A stretch of 64,000 nucleotides of DNA from Mesotoga infera (GCF_900157305.1 NZ_LS974202.1:2604001-2668000); one strand, 5' to 3'. Positions 34,866-44,317 are shown, numbered from the stretch's first letter. The notes: a model not told the origin generated them from the sequence alone. Translations and numbers: made by a program.

Positions 34866-35870
34866 ATGTCACAATTCAAGCAAGACTTTATGGAACAGTC
34901 CGAAGCGGTTAGACTTCTATTGAGCACTGCAGACGATATAAGCGAAAAATCCCGAAAACTGGACAGTTCGAGGGTTCTTTTCACGGGCATGGGAGCTTCG
35001 CTCCATGCCGGAAGCGTCGCGGCGACTTTTCTGCGTTCCCTGGGAATCGATAGCGACTGTGTGGAAATGTCCGAGTTGATTTCCTATTCCTCGCCGGACC
35101 TTCTAAAGAATTACGGTACGATCGTCCTGATAAGTCAATCTGGTGAGAGCGCGGAGTTGTTGAGATTCATGGACGACAACGCGAGCCTTCTCGACAGAAT
35201 GGCCCTCGTAACTAACAATCCGTCGAGTACTGCTGGCAAAAGACTCGAAAGAGAGAAGGTTTTCCCGCTCCTTGCAGGTAAGGAGAGATCGATGGGAGCT
35301 ACGAAGACTTTCATCAACAGCATCTTGACAACTCTCCTCATGGCCTTGACCTGGTCGGGAACCAGAATCGATTTCTCCAAGCTTCCGGAATCGATCGAAG
35401 AGGCTTTCGAGACAGATGTAACTCATCTGGTTGAACTCCTGGCGGGAAATCGTGAGAGAATACTCGTAGCACGAGGATATGGTATCGGTGTTGCCAAGAT
35501 GGCCCGACTCATGTTCGCCGAAGTTTCTAAACTAAGTCTCGTTTTCTATTCTGGCGCTGCCTTCAGACATGGTCCATTGGAATTGCTGAACGACAGACCC
35601 GTTGTCATGACTATGAATCCCTCTGGGGAAACGTCCGCTTTAATGGAGGAGCTTCATAGAGATATTTACCAGAAATGTGAACTGATAACTTTGACAAATT
35701 TCCAGTCCGCTTGCGAACGGAGCATCAAGGTGTCAATCGGGCTTCCCGAGATCATCGCTCCGATTCCCATGATGGCCGTCCTTCAAAAGATAGCCAACGA
35801 GCTGGCGTTGAAGCGTGGCTTCGATCCTGGAAAGGGTATATTCGGCTCGAAGGTTACGGTCAAAGAATAA
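34866..35870 (+). CDS. SIS-domain sugar-phosphate isomerase/deaminase (AgaS/GlmS-C-like)
   Basis: A 334-residue protein with two SIS domains, as in GlmS C-terminus, AgaS and FrlB, which isomerise or deaminate aminated hexose phosphates. First SIS: FTGMGASLHAGSVAATFL and LISQSGESAELL. Second SIS: ARGYGIGVAKMARLMFAE and SGAAFRHGPLELLNDRP. The His in RHGP is conserved in this family. The ATG at 34866 is nine bases after AAAGG; an ATG three codons earlier is the alternative. The specific sugar is unknown. Confidence 0.82.
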   Translation: MSQFKQDFMEQSEAVRLLLSTADDISEKSRKLDSSRVLFTGMGASLHAGSVAATFLRSLGIDSDCVEMSELISYSSPDLLKNYGTIVLISQSGESAELLRFMDDNASLLDRMALVTNNPSSTAGKRLEREKVFPLLAGKERSMGATKTFINSILTTLLMALTWSGTRIDFSKLPESIEEAFETDVTHLVELLAGNRERILVARGYGIGVAKMARLMFAEVSKLSLVFYSGAAFRHGPLELLNDRPVVMTMNPSGETSALMEELHRDIYQKCELITLTNFQSACERSIKVSIGLPEIIAPIPMMAVLQKIANELALKRGFDPGKGIFGSKVTVKE

Positions 35871-35900
35871 GAAGTTAGCGACCGTCTAACTTGTTGATTG

Positions 35901-35924
35901 GGGACCTGGATCACTCCAGGTCCC
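35901..35924. terminator. Convergent hairpin between the SIS gene and the aldehyde oxidoreductase gene
   Basis: GGGACCTGGA and TCCAGGTCCC form a perfect 10-bp stem with a TCAC loop. It covers the final codons and stop of the minus-strand oxidoreductase gene and lies 30 bp after the plus-strand SIS stop. T-run is weak on both sides. Confidence 0.55.
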
Positions 35925-37686
35925 GTTTCAGCAGTTGCATGTCTTTTTCGACCAGCATTTCGTACAATTCGAGCCCCTTTCTGAATCTCTCTTGGTCAAC
36001 CTTTTCGTTGGTCATATATACACGGGAGAGTTTCTCGGGCAGGGCGAGTTTGTCGAACGTGAATCCGTTCCGAACCTTAAAAAGGTATTTAAGACCGTGA
36101 ATTCTGTGGGAAAGGGCAGTCAATCTATCGGCGCTCCAGTCTATTCCTACGGCATTCAATGATTCGACTATCGTGTTGATGTCGTAGACTTTCCTGGAGA
36201 AAAGACAGGCGACTAGCGAGTTTAGAATCATTCTCCATACGCCCTCTTCGTACATTTCCAGGATCGATCTCTCGAAATCTACGGGTACGGGACTGGTGGC
36301 AACCTTCTGGTCCAGAGAATAACCAGCGTTGTCCAGATGTGAGTGACGGACACCGGTGGCGTAACCTATAAAGGCAAACGGACCGGTGACATAACCGGGC
36401 GCTTCGTTGGAATTGAATGTAATGGAGAAATCGTTTCCGCCATACTTCTTGGAGCAGTAATCGGCCCCTTTTTCAAGGTCTTTGAAGAACTGATTCTTCC
36501 CGGTCGATATATTCGACAGAACTTTCAAATAAACTTCTCCATCGCCGAAATTCAGCACTAAACCGTCGGTTTCCCTTTCCGTTATCAGTCCCCTCTGGAA
36601 GGCTTCCGTAGCCCAGGCAAGAGTGACACCGATCGAAATGGCGTCCCAACCCTGTTTTTCAACTAGCAGAAGTAGCTTCAGTATCATGTCAGTAGAATCG
36701 ATAGAAAGGTTTGACCCCAGTGCGTATATCAGTTCGTGATCGTACGAGACCTTGATGGTTTTGTACATATGATGCGGCTCGTTGAATGGTTCCCTCAACG
36801 TGGCCATATGAATGCAACCTATTGGGCAGCCGGCGCAGGCGATTTGTTGAGAAAGCCTTGAGCGGGCGAACTCTTCACCGGATATCTTGTCCGCCCCTTC
36901 AAAGAAGCCCTGAGAAAAATTCCGCGTCGGTAGTCCGTTGATCCTGCTCAGCGGATAGACATTCATAGATGTGCCTAGATCATGGTACTTTGCCATAGAA
37001 TCAGACTGAACTATTTCTTTATACAGTCTTAAATAGAGTGAGTTATACTCTCTCTTCTTCTCCAGAGGCCAATATTTACTGCCAGAAATAATGATAGCTT
37101 TCAGATTTTTGGAACCAAGGACGCCTCCAAGCCCGAGTCTTCCGAAGTGACGCGAGGCATCTACGGTGGCGCAGGCTATCGGTGATAGTCTTTCGCCAGA
37201 TGGACCGATCCGAACTATCGACTTCTTGCCGAGCCCTTCTTCGCTATCTCTCAAAACTCTCTCCGTTGCAAGAGCCGACATGCCTTTTAGAGAATTGCAC
37301 GGCTTAATATATACAGTATCATTTTCTATGACAATATAAGAGAGAGAAGGAGCCCGCCCGCGTATGAGAATCGCGTGGTAACCACTCTCGTACATCGCCA
37401 GACTGAGTCTGCCTCCAGCATGGGATTCGCCCAGATCGCCGTTTAGTGGAGATTTGAAAAGTGCAACGGTTTTGGTGATAACCGGAAAGAGATTGTTCAA
37501 AGGTCCGATGGCGAAAATTATTGGCGACTGCGGGGAGTACGGATCGAGACCTGCATAGCAATAATCGTATAGTAGTTTGGTTGCCACGCCAGTTCCTCCA
37601 AGCCATTCAGAGAACAGCTCCGTGATATCGACCTTTTTGAACTTTCTATCTGTAAGGTCGATTTCAAGCATCCAGAAATGTCTCAC
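35911..37686 (-). CDS. Tungsten-containing aldehyde:ferredoxin oxidoreductase
   Basis: A 591-residue AOR family enzyme that oxidises aldehydes to acids (or the reverse) with a tungsten-bispterin and one 4Fe-4S cluster, passing electrons to ferredoxin. N-terminal region has EWLGGTGVATKLLYDY; FGRLGLGGVLGSKNLKAI is the pterin segment; ACAGCPIGC supplies three cluster Cys and SLVACLF the fourth. The GTG at 37686 overlaps the ferredoxin stop (GTGA); ATG at 37671 is the alternative. Encoded directly after a four-cluster ferredoxin, its likely electron partner. An aldehyde from amino-acid 2-oxoacid breakdown is a plausible substrate. Confidence 0.88.
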   Translation of the reverse strand: MRHFWMLEIDLTDRKFKKVDITELFSEWLGGTGVATKLLYDYCYAGLDPYSPQSPIIFAIGPLNNLFPVITKTVALFKSPLNGDLGESHAGGRLSLAMYESGYHAILIRGRAPSLSYIVIENDTVYIKPCNSLKGMSALATERVLRDSEEGLGKKSIVRIGPSGERLSPIACATVDASRHFGRLGLGGVLGSKNLKAIIISGSKYWPLEKKREYNSLYLRLYKEIVQSDSMAKYHDLGTSMNVYPLSRINGLPTRNFSQGFFEGADKISGEEFARSRLSQQIACAGCPIGCIHMATLREPFNEPHHMYKTIKVSYDHELIYALGSNLSIDSTDMILKLLLLVEKQGWDAISIGVTLAWATEAFQRGLITERETDGLVLNFGDGEVYLKVLSNISTGKNQFFKDLEKGADYCSKKYGGNDFSITFNSNEAPGYVTGPFAFIGYATGVRHSHLDNAGYSLDQKVATSPVPVDFERSILEMYEEGVWRMILNSLVACLFSRKVYDINTIVESLNAVGIDWSADRLTALSHRIHGLKYLFKVRNGFTFDKLALPEKLSRVYMTNEKVDQERFRKGLELYEMLVEKDMQLLKRDLE

Positions 37687-38081
37687 CTCTCCACCTCCAC
37701 AAGCGCGAGGACGTTGTTCGGGCAGAAGGCGGCGCAGATGCCACAATGGTTGCAAACGATCGGGCGAAGCTCTTCCAGATCCCACTGGAGCGCTCTGGGT
37801 ACACAGGCCTTTATGCATGCGCCACAGTTGATGCATCTGCTTTTTTCGAATTTCACCCCACCGCCATCCCTCGGAGTGAGGGCTCCCGTGGGACAGGCGG
37901 CTGCACAATCAGGCTCTATGCAGCCGTAACATACCCTGATTGAAAAGGCTCCTTCAACTCCGGGGTAGTTTTTAACTCTCATGGCCGACTTTTCAACCGT
38001 GAGCGCATTTTCCCAAGTTCTGGAACACGCACTCATACAACTGTAGCAGCCTATACACTGTTCTCGATTTATCACTCTCAT
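37683..38081 (-). CDS. Polyferredoxin with four 4Fe-4S motifs
   Basis: A 132-residue iron-sulfur protein with 16 cysteines in four groups: CIGCYSCMSAC, CYGCIEPDCAAACP, CINCGACIKAC and CNHCGICAAFCP. This is the arrangement of HycB/DmsB-type electron-transfer subunits. It should relay electrons to or from the aldehyde oxidoreductase encoded just downstream with a 4-bp overlap. The ATG at 38081 is weakly preceded by GATGAGG; a TTG at 38093 with GGGGAG eight bases upstream is an alternative start. Confidence 0.85.
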   Translation of the reverse strand: MRVINREQCIGCYSCMSACSRTWENALTVEKSAMRVKNYPGVEGAFSIRVCYGCIEPDCAAACPTGALTPRDGGGVKFEKSRCINCGACIKACVPRALQWDLEELRPIVCNHCGICAAFCPNNVLALVEVER

Positions 38082-38109
38082 TAGTTTTGGCAAGACCTCA
38101 TCTCCCCGA

Positions 38110-38772
38110 TCAGAGAAAGCGGGCACAGATCAGACCGACCAGCGGGTGGACCTGGACAATTTCTATCTCGTCTGCTCCGACTTTTTCGAAGACTTCTCTG
38201 ATGAAATCTATCGATGCGGGATGGTCCGTTTCGTTGTCGTCGTAATAAACTTCGCTCCATTCGTCCCGATGGTTGTTTGGGTTGTCGAACCACATTATAT
38301 CGCCAATGACGATAACTCCAGGTCTCTGAATTAGGGAAACGAGTTTGGTCAGGGCTTCGGATTTCATAGGATCAGTTAGATGGTGCAAAGAATAGATCGC
38401 TATAACTTTGTTTATGCCCTTTGTTTTTAGGTCGACTTCTTCAGAAGGATCTTCGAAAGAGCCCCTGTAGAACTCGACGTTTGCGACACCGGAGCTCTCG
38501 GCGTTCAACCTGGCATCTTCAATCATTCTTCTGCTTATATCGATACCGATAACTTTCTTACAGTGAGCACCCGCAGCGACGGCCCATCTGCCACGTCCGG
38601 TACCAATATCCAGCAAAACGTCTTCGCCACACAGATCGAGATAGTCGAGAGCTATCGCGCCGACCGTGGCTATGATGTCACCCTTGAATGGATCTATATC
38701 TGCTATGGGAGACGCTTCGGGAAGGTTGTCGAACTCCTCTTCCAGCTTTTTGCGATCGTAACCGTGTTCCAC
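38110..38772 (-). CDS. Class I SAM-dependent methyltransferase
   Basis: About 220 residues. Motif I is LLDIGTGRGRWAV, motif II VIGIDIS and the post-motif region NKVIAIYSLHHLTDP, so a Methyltransf_11/25-type enzyme. The GTG at 38772 is preceded by GAAGAGGTGG. A longer start (ATG 38850) overlaps the upstream pmbA-like gene's stop but has no ribosome site, and a TATAAT lies inside that stretch at 38812-38817. Substrate unknown. Its 3' end is followed closely by the ferredoxin gene. Confidence 0.78.
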   Translation of the reverse strand: MEHGYDRKKLEEEFDNLPEASPIADIDPFKGDIIATVGAIALDYLDLCGEDVLLDIGTGRGRWAVAAGAHCKKVIGIDISRRMIEDARLNAESSGVANVEFYRGSFEDPSEEVDLKTKGINKVIAIYSLHHLTDPMKSEALTKLVSLIQRPGVIVIGDIMWFDNPNNHRDEWSEVYYDDNETDHPASIDFIREVFEKVGADEIEIVQVHPLVGLICARFL

Positions 38773-38811
38773 CACTTCCACCTCTTCAAATACTAATTGA
38801 TCAACAAGATG

Positions 38812-38817
38812 ATTATA
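38812..38817 (-). promoter_or_regulatory. Candidate -10 box for the methyltransferase-ferredoxin-AOR unit
   Basis: Minus-strand TATAAT 40 nt before the GTG at 38772. The -35 region is poor. If active it would allow the last three genes of the chain to be expressed separately from the tldD/pmbA pair. Confidence 0.4.
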
Positions 38818-38842
38818 CCCCCTATTTAATTTCGAACCGCTT

Positions 38843-40081
38843 CTAAACATTTTTTTCTGCTTTCATGTTCATGACTGTGACTTTGGAGTTTTCCAGGTCC
38901 AAAAAGTTGTTACTGGAGACTCCCAGAAAACTGTTCCCAAACATCTCATAGAGGTGAGAGCTGATGTTCAACTCGGGCAAACGTCCTATGAGACGTTCTC
39001 CGTCGAAAAGAAAGGCAAGTTGGGCCGGCGTTGCGAAATGACCGTCCGGCGTGAAGTCGCCACCGCTGGCGATGAGAACGAAAATACCCTTCTTACCGCC
39101 CAGCAGTTCTTTTGCGGTCTTTTCGGATTCTCTGATTTTGAATTTCGGAAAACCAAGTTCAGGGATCCCGTCGTACTCTCCCCCCGCCGATCCCGTATGG
39201 GGAAGATTGAAAAGCGCCGCACTTTTTTTGTCTGTGAAGGGCGCTTTCAATACGCCGTTTTCAATTAGAGGAAAGATATCCCCATCGTTGAAGCTTCCTT
39301 CGGTATCGAAGAAGGAACCTTCGAAACCATCGTCGGCCTTCCTGCTCTGATAGAGCGTGAACTCTTCAGAGAACAGTTTCTCCCCGAGTCTTCCGCTGAA
39401 AAGAGAGCCTCCACTACCGAAAAGCATTCCATGAAGCGCCTCGTAGAATTTCGTCAGGTACGTGGTGTCGTCAGCGATGAAAACCACCGGGTAATAACCA
39501 TCCTCAAAATCCTCTATCCTCTTCGTGTAAGCGTCGCATATCATATTGGTGAGGTCTAGAAACCCCTCTTTATCGAACTTTCTTCCTGCGTAGCCTGTGA
39601 TCGCGTCCATTATGTTGGAAGAGTTTTTGTCCTTTATCACCAGCGTCAGGTTGAGAAAGCTTCTACGGGATCTCAGGTTTAACCCCAAATCGTTATCGAT
39701 AGAGGTCTCCAGAGTGCTCTGTTTGAATACCTGGCTGAAGCTGAACCCCGGTTGAGTTTCCCTGAGCGCCTTAAGTATCGCTTCGGTTTCTTCGAGAAGC
39801 TCCGATTCTCTCTGGAGATCAGATTGAATATCCTCTTCGCGTTCCAACGATCGACCGGGCGAAAATGGATAGGGTACTTCCATTTTCAAAGACTCTTTGG
39901 CTCTCGCGAGCAAGTCTTTTTCATTCTCGTCTCCCAGAGCACCGGCGACTCCCATACATTTGCCATCGTAGAGTCTTACGGAGGTTTTTTTGATGTCTTT
40001 CTTCCTTATAGAGCTTACCTGTGTCTGTACTATTTTGATCGCATTTTCAACGTAATGGGTTATATATCTTTCTTTTATCAT
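38843..40081 (-). CDS. TldE/PmbA-type protease subunit (second pair)
   Basis: A 412-residue PmbA family protein lacking HExxxH. Conserved parts include VRLYDGKCMGVAG, SFFDTEGSFNDGDIFPLIENGVLKAPF in segments and the C-terminal FGNSFLGVSSNN. It pairs with the TldD-type gene 9 bp upstream. ATG with GTGAGGTG upstream. It is shorter than the first TldE copy (449 residues) and quite divergent from it, so the two pairs probably act on different substrates. Confidence 0.78.
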   Translation of the reverse strand: MIKERYITHYVENAIKIVQTQVSSIRKKDIKKTSVRLYDGKCMGVAGALGDENEKDLLARAKESLKMEVPYPFSPGRSLEREEDIQSDLQRESELLEETEAILKALRETQPGFSFSQVFKQSTLETSIDNDLGLNLRSRRSFLNLTLVIKDKNSSNIMDAITGYAGRKFDKEGFLDLTNMICDAYTKRIEDFEDGYYPVVFIADDTTYLTKFYEALHGMLFGSGGSLFSGRLGEKLFSEEFTLYQSRKADDGFEGSFFDTEGSFNDGDIFPLIENGVLKAPFTDKKSAALFNLPHTGSAGGEYDGIPELGFPKFKIRESEKTAKELLGGKKGIFVLIASGGDFTPDGHFATPAQLAFLFDGERLIGRLPELNISSHLYEMFGNSFLGVSSNNFLDLENSKVTVMNMKAEKNV

Positions 40082-40090
40082 CTCAACACC

Positions 40091-41431
40091 TCACTGAACA
40101 TTCAAAGATCTAACACGGACATAAGGCCCGCCAAAACCTACCGGCAACGAGTACTGTTCCATTTTTCCGCAGCCACCGAGAGAAAAGGAAAGTATCTTCG
40201 ATTCCTTGGTAATACCCTCTATCTCGTTCAGAGTCTGGAAGACGCTTCCAGATATCACGGAAATTCTTACGGGCTCGGCTATTCTGCCGTTCCTTATCAT
40301 AAAAGCCTGGTTGGGAGCCAGAGTAAATGTTGACATTCCCGATCCGTGGTTGAGAGAACTGACATAGATACCCGTCTCTATACCTTCGAGTAGTTCGTCG
40401 AAGGTTAACTCTCCCGGCGAAATGTAGGTTGTGGTCATTCTAACTATCGGTTCGTATTCGAAGTTCACTGCTCTAGCATTTCCAGTAGGCCGCTCTCCCA
40501 GTAAAGCCGCCGTTTCCACACTGTGCAACCTACCGGCGAGATAGCCTTCTTTAATGAGATAGGTTTCGCGTGCTCTGGTGCCTTCGTCGTCGAAGGACAC
40601 GAAACCCACGCCGGCATGGTTGCCATCATCTATGATCGATAGATTGTCACTACCCACTTTTTTCCCAATACTCCATTCCCTCATCATCGTTTCATCGCCA
40701 AGCATGAAATCGGCTTCGCTCTTGTGGCCAAAGCTCTCATGGGCGAAAACTCCCGCGGCTTCCGGCGATAGTACTACGGTATATTTTCCCGGTTTGACAG
40801 TCGTGGCGTTCTTGAGAAAGTGCTCCGAACTCTTGATTTTTTCCTGCACCTCATGTCCCCTGTCTTTCAGCAGGGAGATGTCGTTCCCGGCCAGATCGTA
40901 ACGGTCCATGAACTTTTCCTCGCCGAGGGCCATCTGGTAGGAAAGCCTGAAGCCCACTCTCTGGTAATCGAATTCCAGTGCCGAGCCTTTGCTTGAATAA
41001 AAGCTTTTGACTACTCTCTGATCTATATACTGGCCTCTCCAGAATTTTATCGGTTCACTCTCTTTTAGATGGGGGAAGTACTGACTCAGTAGATCCATCT
41101 TCCCTTTCAGAGCCATTCTGGAGATATCCTTTGAATCTCCGAAATTCAGAAAGCTTCCCTTGTTGATCTCGAAAGTTTCTACAACTTTGTTATTGTCGAT
41201 GTTCGGGTCAGGATTTGAGAGACAGGCAAGCCTTTCGAGTTCTCTCTGAATGGATTCGATATCTGTTGTGGAGCTATAATACCACCTCCGGCCGTCGAAA
41301 ACTCTTATAAATGCGGCCTTGTAACGCTGCTCTTTCATGTTGTCAAGCCTGTCGAGCGTAACAGAGATGTCTGTCTTGAAGACATCTTCAATTCTTACGT
41401 CGGAATACAATCCTTTGGGAAATCTGAACAT
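40091..41431 (-). CDS. TldD-type metalloprotease subunit (second pair)
   Basis: A 446-residue TldD family protein with catalytic HESFGHKSE and the C-terminal Cys in LGGCGKMEQYSLPVG, both zinc ligands in this family. Also IIDDGNHAGVGFVSFDDEGT and the NARAVNFEYEPIVRMTTTYI region are typical. GGAGG precedes the ATG. The four proteins of the two pairs share little identity by eye, arguing against a recent local duplication. Confidence 0.85.
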   Translation of the reverse strand: MFRFPKGLYSDVRIEDVFKTDISVTLDRLDNMKEQRYKAAFIRVFDGRRWYYSSTTDIESIQRELERLACLSNPDPNIDNNKVVETFEINKGSFLNFGDSKDISRMALKGKMDLLSQYFPHLKESEPIKFWRGQYIDQRVVKSFYSSKGSALEFDYQRVGFRLSYQMALGEEKFMDRYDLAGNDISLLKDRGHEVQEKIKSSEHFLKNATTVKPGKYTVVLSPEAAGVFAHESFGHKSEADFMLGDETMMREWSIGKKVGSDNLSIIDDGNHAGVGFVSFDDEGTRARETYLIKEGYLAGRLHSVETAALLGERPTGNARAVNFEYEPIVRMTTTYISPGELTFDELLEGIETGIYVSSLNHGSGMSTFTLAPNQAFMIRNGRIAEPVRISVISGSVFQTLNEIEGITKESKILSFSLGGCGKMEQYSLPVGFGGPYVRVRSLNVQ

Positions 41432-41463
41432 TTCAAACCTCCTTAAAGCGTTATAGATCTATT

Positions 41464-42774
41464 TCAGTTCAATCCTACACAACTTTCCAGAAGACTTTCG
41501 ATAGTATTGGAGATAAGGTTATATATCTCTAGCGAGGAACCGTCTCCCTGGGTGTTCTCGTGGATGTATCGAAGAAATCTCTCCATCTCCATGTACTCTC
41601 TGTTACTAAACCCTCCACTCACCGTAAGAGTGTCATCAATACTACCGGAGATGATACCCAGTAGTTCATCCGTATCATATAGGTGAAGCCTTTCCAATCC
41701 CAGAAGGGAAGCGAATCTGTCGAGTATCTTCAGGAAGATGGTTTCTGCATCGCCACCGCTCCTTTCCATAAACTTTTCGAGGCTTATCCACATTCGTTCA
41801 CCGTCTCCGTCTACTCCACCGATTCCAAGCAGGGCTAGTGCTTCCCTCTTCTGGTCGATCCGAAGCGACATGAATCTCTTCTTGAGATCTCCGGTCGAGG
41901 AAGATATGTAGGAATAGCCAGAAAAGATCTTCCCCATAGCCGAATAAGTATCTAAATATCCTTGGACTAAAGTTTTTCTCAGGTCTGACCCGTTGAACTC
42001 GAAGAGATCAACATAGTTGTGTTGTGGCGAAATGACCGTGAATTCTATCTCTTCGTTTCCATGGGCACACCAGATATCGAAATAATCCTTGAGTCTTCTG
42101 TAGTGGAGATCTACAAGTATTATATCGTTGTAGCCTCTTTCTATGGCCATATTCACCGGTGCATTGTTGTAAATTCCTCCGTCTATGTAGGTTTGAGATT
42201 CTATCTCGACCCTTCTAAAGAGAGGAAAGTTTGCGCTGGCGGAAACGAACTCGGCAAGCAGACCTTTTGGTATATCTTCGAGTGACAATTCAAGCGGCTT
42301 CATGCGGCTCAAGGAATAGACGACGATGCCCATATCAATGCCCGATGTCCTTATCCTCTCTTCGTCTAGCACTCTTTCCAGTAGAGTTTCTAGAGGTTCG
42401 GAGTCTATTCCCCGAGAATCTATTACCTCTTTGGCGAGCGACAGGGCTTCGAAAAGCTTCCATTCGGTGAAGCCCTTCTTCAAAAGTTCAGATGTCTTTT
42501 CAGATATGTTGAAGATGGTACCAACCTCTAGCTCCAGCCAGAACTGTAAAGCCATTTCGTACTCCCGGCTGGCCACAGCGGCGGCGTTTATCGCACCGGC
42601 CGAACTGCCGAAGACTCCATCGATCTCCACTCCGAGCTGGATCAAAGCCTTCCAGACTCCCATCTGGTAAATACTGCGAACCCCTCCCCCGGAGAGCACC
42701 AGTGCAAGCGAAGCCGAAAGGTATCCATGAAAGAGAATTGCCTGACAGAGTAGGATAATAAAAACAATCTTCAT
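41464..42774 (-). CDS. Patatin-like phospholipase with signal peptide
   Basis: A 436-residue patatin family lipid acyl hydrolase. A hydrophobic N-terminus (MKIVFIILLCQAILFHGYLS) suggests export. The oxyanion glycine block is LVLSGGGVRSIYQMG, the nucleophile Ser58 is in GSSAG and the partner Asp is in YIDGGIYNN. The ATG at 42774 follows CGGAG; an ATG eight codons upstream is less well supported. The C-terminal half has no recognised domain. It lies between the PPK2 gene and the second tldD. Confidence 0.85.
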   Translation of the reverse strand: MKIVFIILLCQAILFHGYLSASLALVLSGGGVRSIYQMGVWKALIQLGVEIDGVFGSSAGAINAAAVASREYEMALQFWLELEVGTIFNISEKTSELLKKGFTEWKLFEALSLAKEVIDSRGIDSEPLETLLERVLDEERIRTSGIDMGIVVYSLSRMKPLELSLEDIPKGLLAEFVSASANFPLFRRVEIESQTYIDGGIYNNAPVNMAIERGYNDIILVDLHYRRLKDYFDIWCAHGNEEIEFTVISPQHNYVDLFEFNGSDLRKTLVQGYLDTYSAMGKIFSGYSYISSSTGDLKKRFMSLRIDQKREALALLGIGGVDGDGERMWISLEKFMERSGGDAETIFLKILDRFASLLGLERLHLYDTDELLGIISGSIDDTLTVSGGFSNREYMEMERFLRYIHENTQGDGSSLEIYNLISNTIESLLESCVGLN

Positions 42775-42862
42775 GTCAATCTCCGCGACATTTCGCACTA
42801 GACGAGGTTATGTTGAAACAGAAAAACACATGTGTTTTATTATTATCAGTCGATATATTCAC

Positions 42863-44317
42863 TCAAAGGTTCTCCTTTAACATATTCACGAGAGTTTCCA
42901 GGACCTTCACTCTGGCGTATCTCTTGTCGTTCGACTCAACTACGGTCCACGGAGCGTACGAAGTACTCGTACGAACCAGCATCTCCTCAATCGCCGGTTT
43001 GTAAATATTCCATTTTTCACGGTTTCTCCAGTCCTCGGGAGTAATTTTCCACTGCTTCACGGGATCGTTTTCCCTCGTCTGGAATCTCTTCAGTTGTTCT
43101 TCGAGGTCTATGTGCAGCCAGAATTTGGCCAGAACGGTTCCATGATCGTGGAGCTGTTCCTCCATATCGTTTATTTCGCGATAAGCTCTGGCCCATTCAG
43201 CTTCACTGGCGAAACCTTCGACTCTTTCGACAAGAACGCGGCCGTACCAGCTACGGTCGAAGATAGCGATATGTCCGTCTTTTGGCATATTGGTCCAGAA
43301 TCTCCAGAGATAATGGTACGACTTCTCGGCATCGTTCGGCGCACTGATTGGTATCACCTCGTAACCGCGGGGATCGAGTTTAGCGGTTAAACGCCTAATA
43401 TTTCCACCCTTTCCAGCGGCGTCCATGCCCTCATAAACGACTACCAGTGCCCTCCTCTTTTTGTACAGAATATGCTGATACTCTCTCAGTTTTTTCTGTA
43501 CCTCGGCCAATCTCTTCTCGTAAAGATCCTCCTCCATACTCTTGGAAAGGTCTAGAGAATCTATGACAGATGTGTTGCCAGACCAGGGGTTGACAGTTCC
43601 GTTCACACTGTCATGTCTTTCAAGTGCCTTTTCAATGCAGTTCACGACGGTGTTCATTATCTGTACGGCGGCAAGCCTTTCATCGGTTGAGGGTATTATG
43701 TACCAGGGTGCGATATCCGTGTCGCTAGCCTGCAGGATCCTCTCGATGAACGACTTCACAGATTCGTAGTTCTTGTTCTGACGGAAATCTCTTTTCTTCA
43801 CCCGCCAGGAAGTCGATGGATTCGAATCCAGTTTCTCGAGTCTTCTTTTCTGTTCTTTTCGGTCTATGTGCAGAAAAAACTTGATGATTACGGCGCCGGA
43901 ATCGGTGAGAAGTCTTTCCAGTGAGTTGAAGGTTTTCAAATACGACAGAAACTCTCTCTCTCCAATCGCCTTTTCTTCGTCCAGTAGAACCTTGTACCAG
44001 CTTCTATCGAAAATAGTTATGCGTCCACAGGAGGGAAACCGATTCCAGAAAGGCCAGAGATATGGGTGAAATCTGTCGTTTTCGTCTGTGCCGGCCATGG
44101 GAAAGACTTTGAAACCTCTGGGGTCCAATGGCATTATGAGATTGTTTATCGCCGTGCCTTTTCCCGACGCCTCCCAACCTTCAAAGAGTATAACCACCGG
44201 AATCGATCTCTCTTTGAGTTTTCGCTGGAGAAAGCCGAGAATCGGTTCCAGAGACTCCAGAGCCGAGGAGTATTCCTTACCAGATAGTTTTGCTTCCAGG
44301 TCGATTTTATCGAGCAT
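42863..44317 (-). CDS. Two-domain PPK2: polyphosphate:AMP phosphotransferase
   Basis: A 484-residue protein with two PPK2 domains in tandem, the arrangement of polyphosphate:AMP phosphotransferase (class II PPK2). Domain 1 has LFEGWEASGKGTAINN, DPRGFKVF and FDRSWYKVL; domain 2 has VYEGMDAAGKGGNIRR, DPRGYEV and FDRSWYGRVLVERVEGF. Only domain 2 has the full SWYGRVLVERVEGF pattern, so it is probably the active one. It would form ADP from AMP using polyphosphate. ATG at 44317 with GGAG 8 nt upstream, overlapping the previous stop by one base. Confidence 0.88.
   Translation of the reverse strand: MLDKIDLEAKLSGKEYSSALESLEPILGFLQRKLKERSIPVVILFEGWEASGKGTAINNLIMPLDPRGFKVFPMAGTDENDRFHPYLWPFWNRFPSCGRITIFDRSWYKVLLDEEKAIGEREFLSYLKTFNSLERLLTDSGAVIIKFFLHIDRKEQKRRLEKLDSNPSTSWRVKKRDFRQNKNYESVKSFIERILQASDTDIAPWYIIPSTDERLAAVQIMNTVVNCIEKALERHDSVNGTVNPWSGNTSVIDSLDLSKSMEEDLYEKRLAEVQKKLREYQHILYKKRRALVVVYEGMDAAGKGGNIRRLTAKLDPRGYEVIPISAPNDAEKSYHYLWRFWTNMPKDGHIAIFDRSWYGRVLVERVEGFASEAEWARAYREINDMEEQLHDHGTVLAKFWLHIDLEEQLKRFQTRENDPVKQWKITPEDWRNREKWNIYKPAIEEMLVRTSTSYAPWTVVESNDKRYARVKVLETLVNMLKENL

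Noticed and set aside
42823-42838. 16-bp perfect palindrome AAAACACATGTGTTTT between the PPK2 and patatin genes
   Set aside because: AT-rich with no loop; could be a weak terminator or binding site but nothing else supports either.
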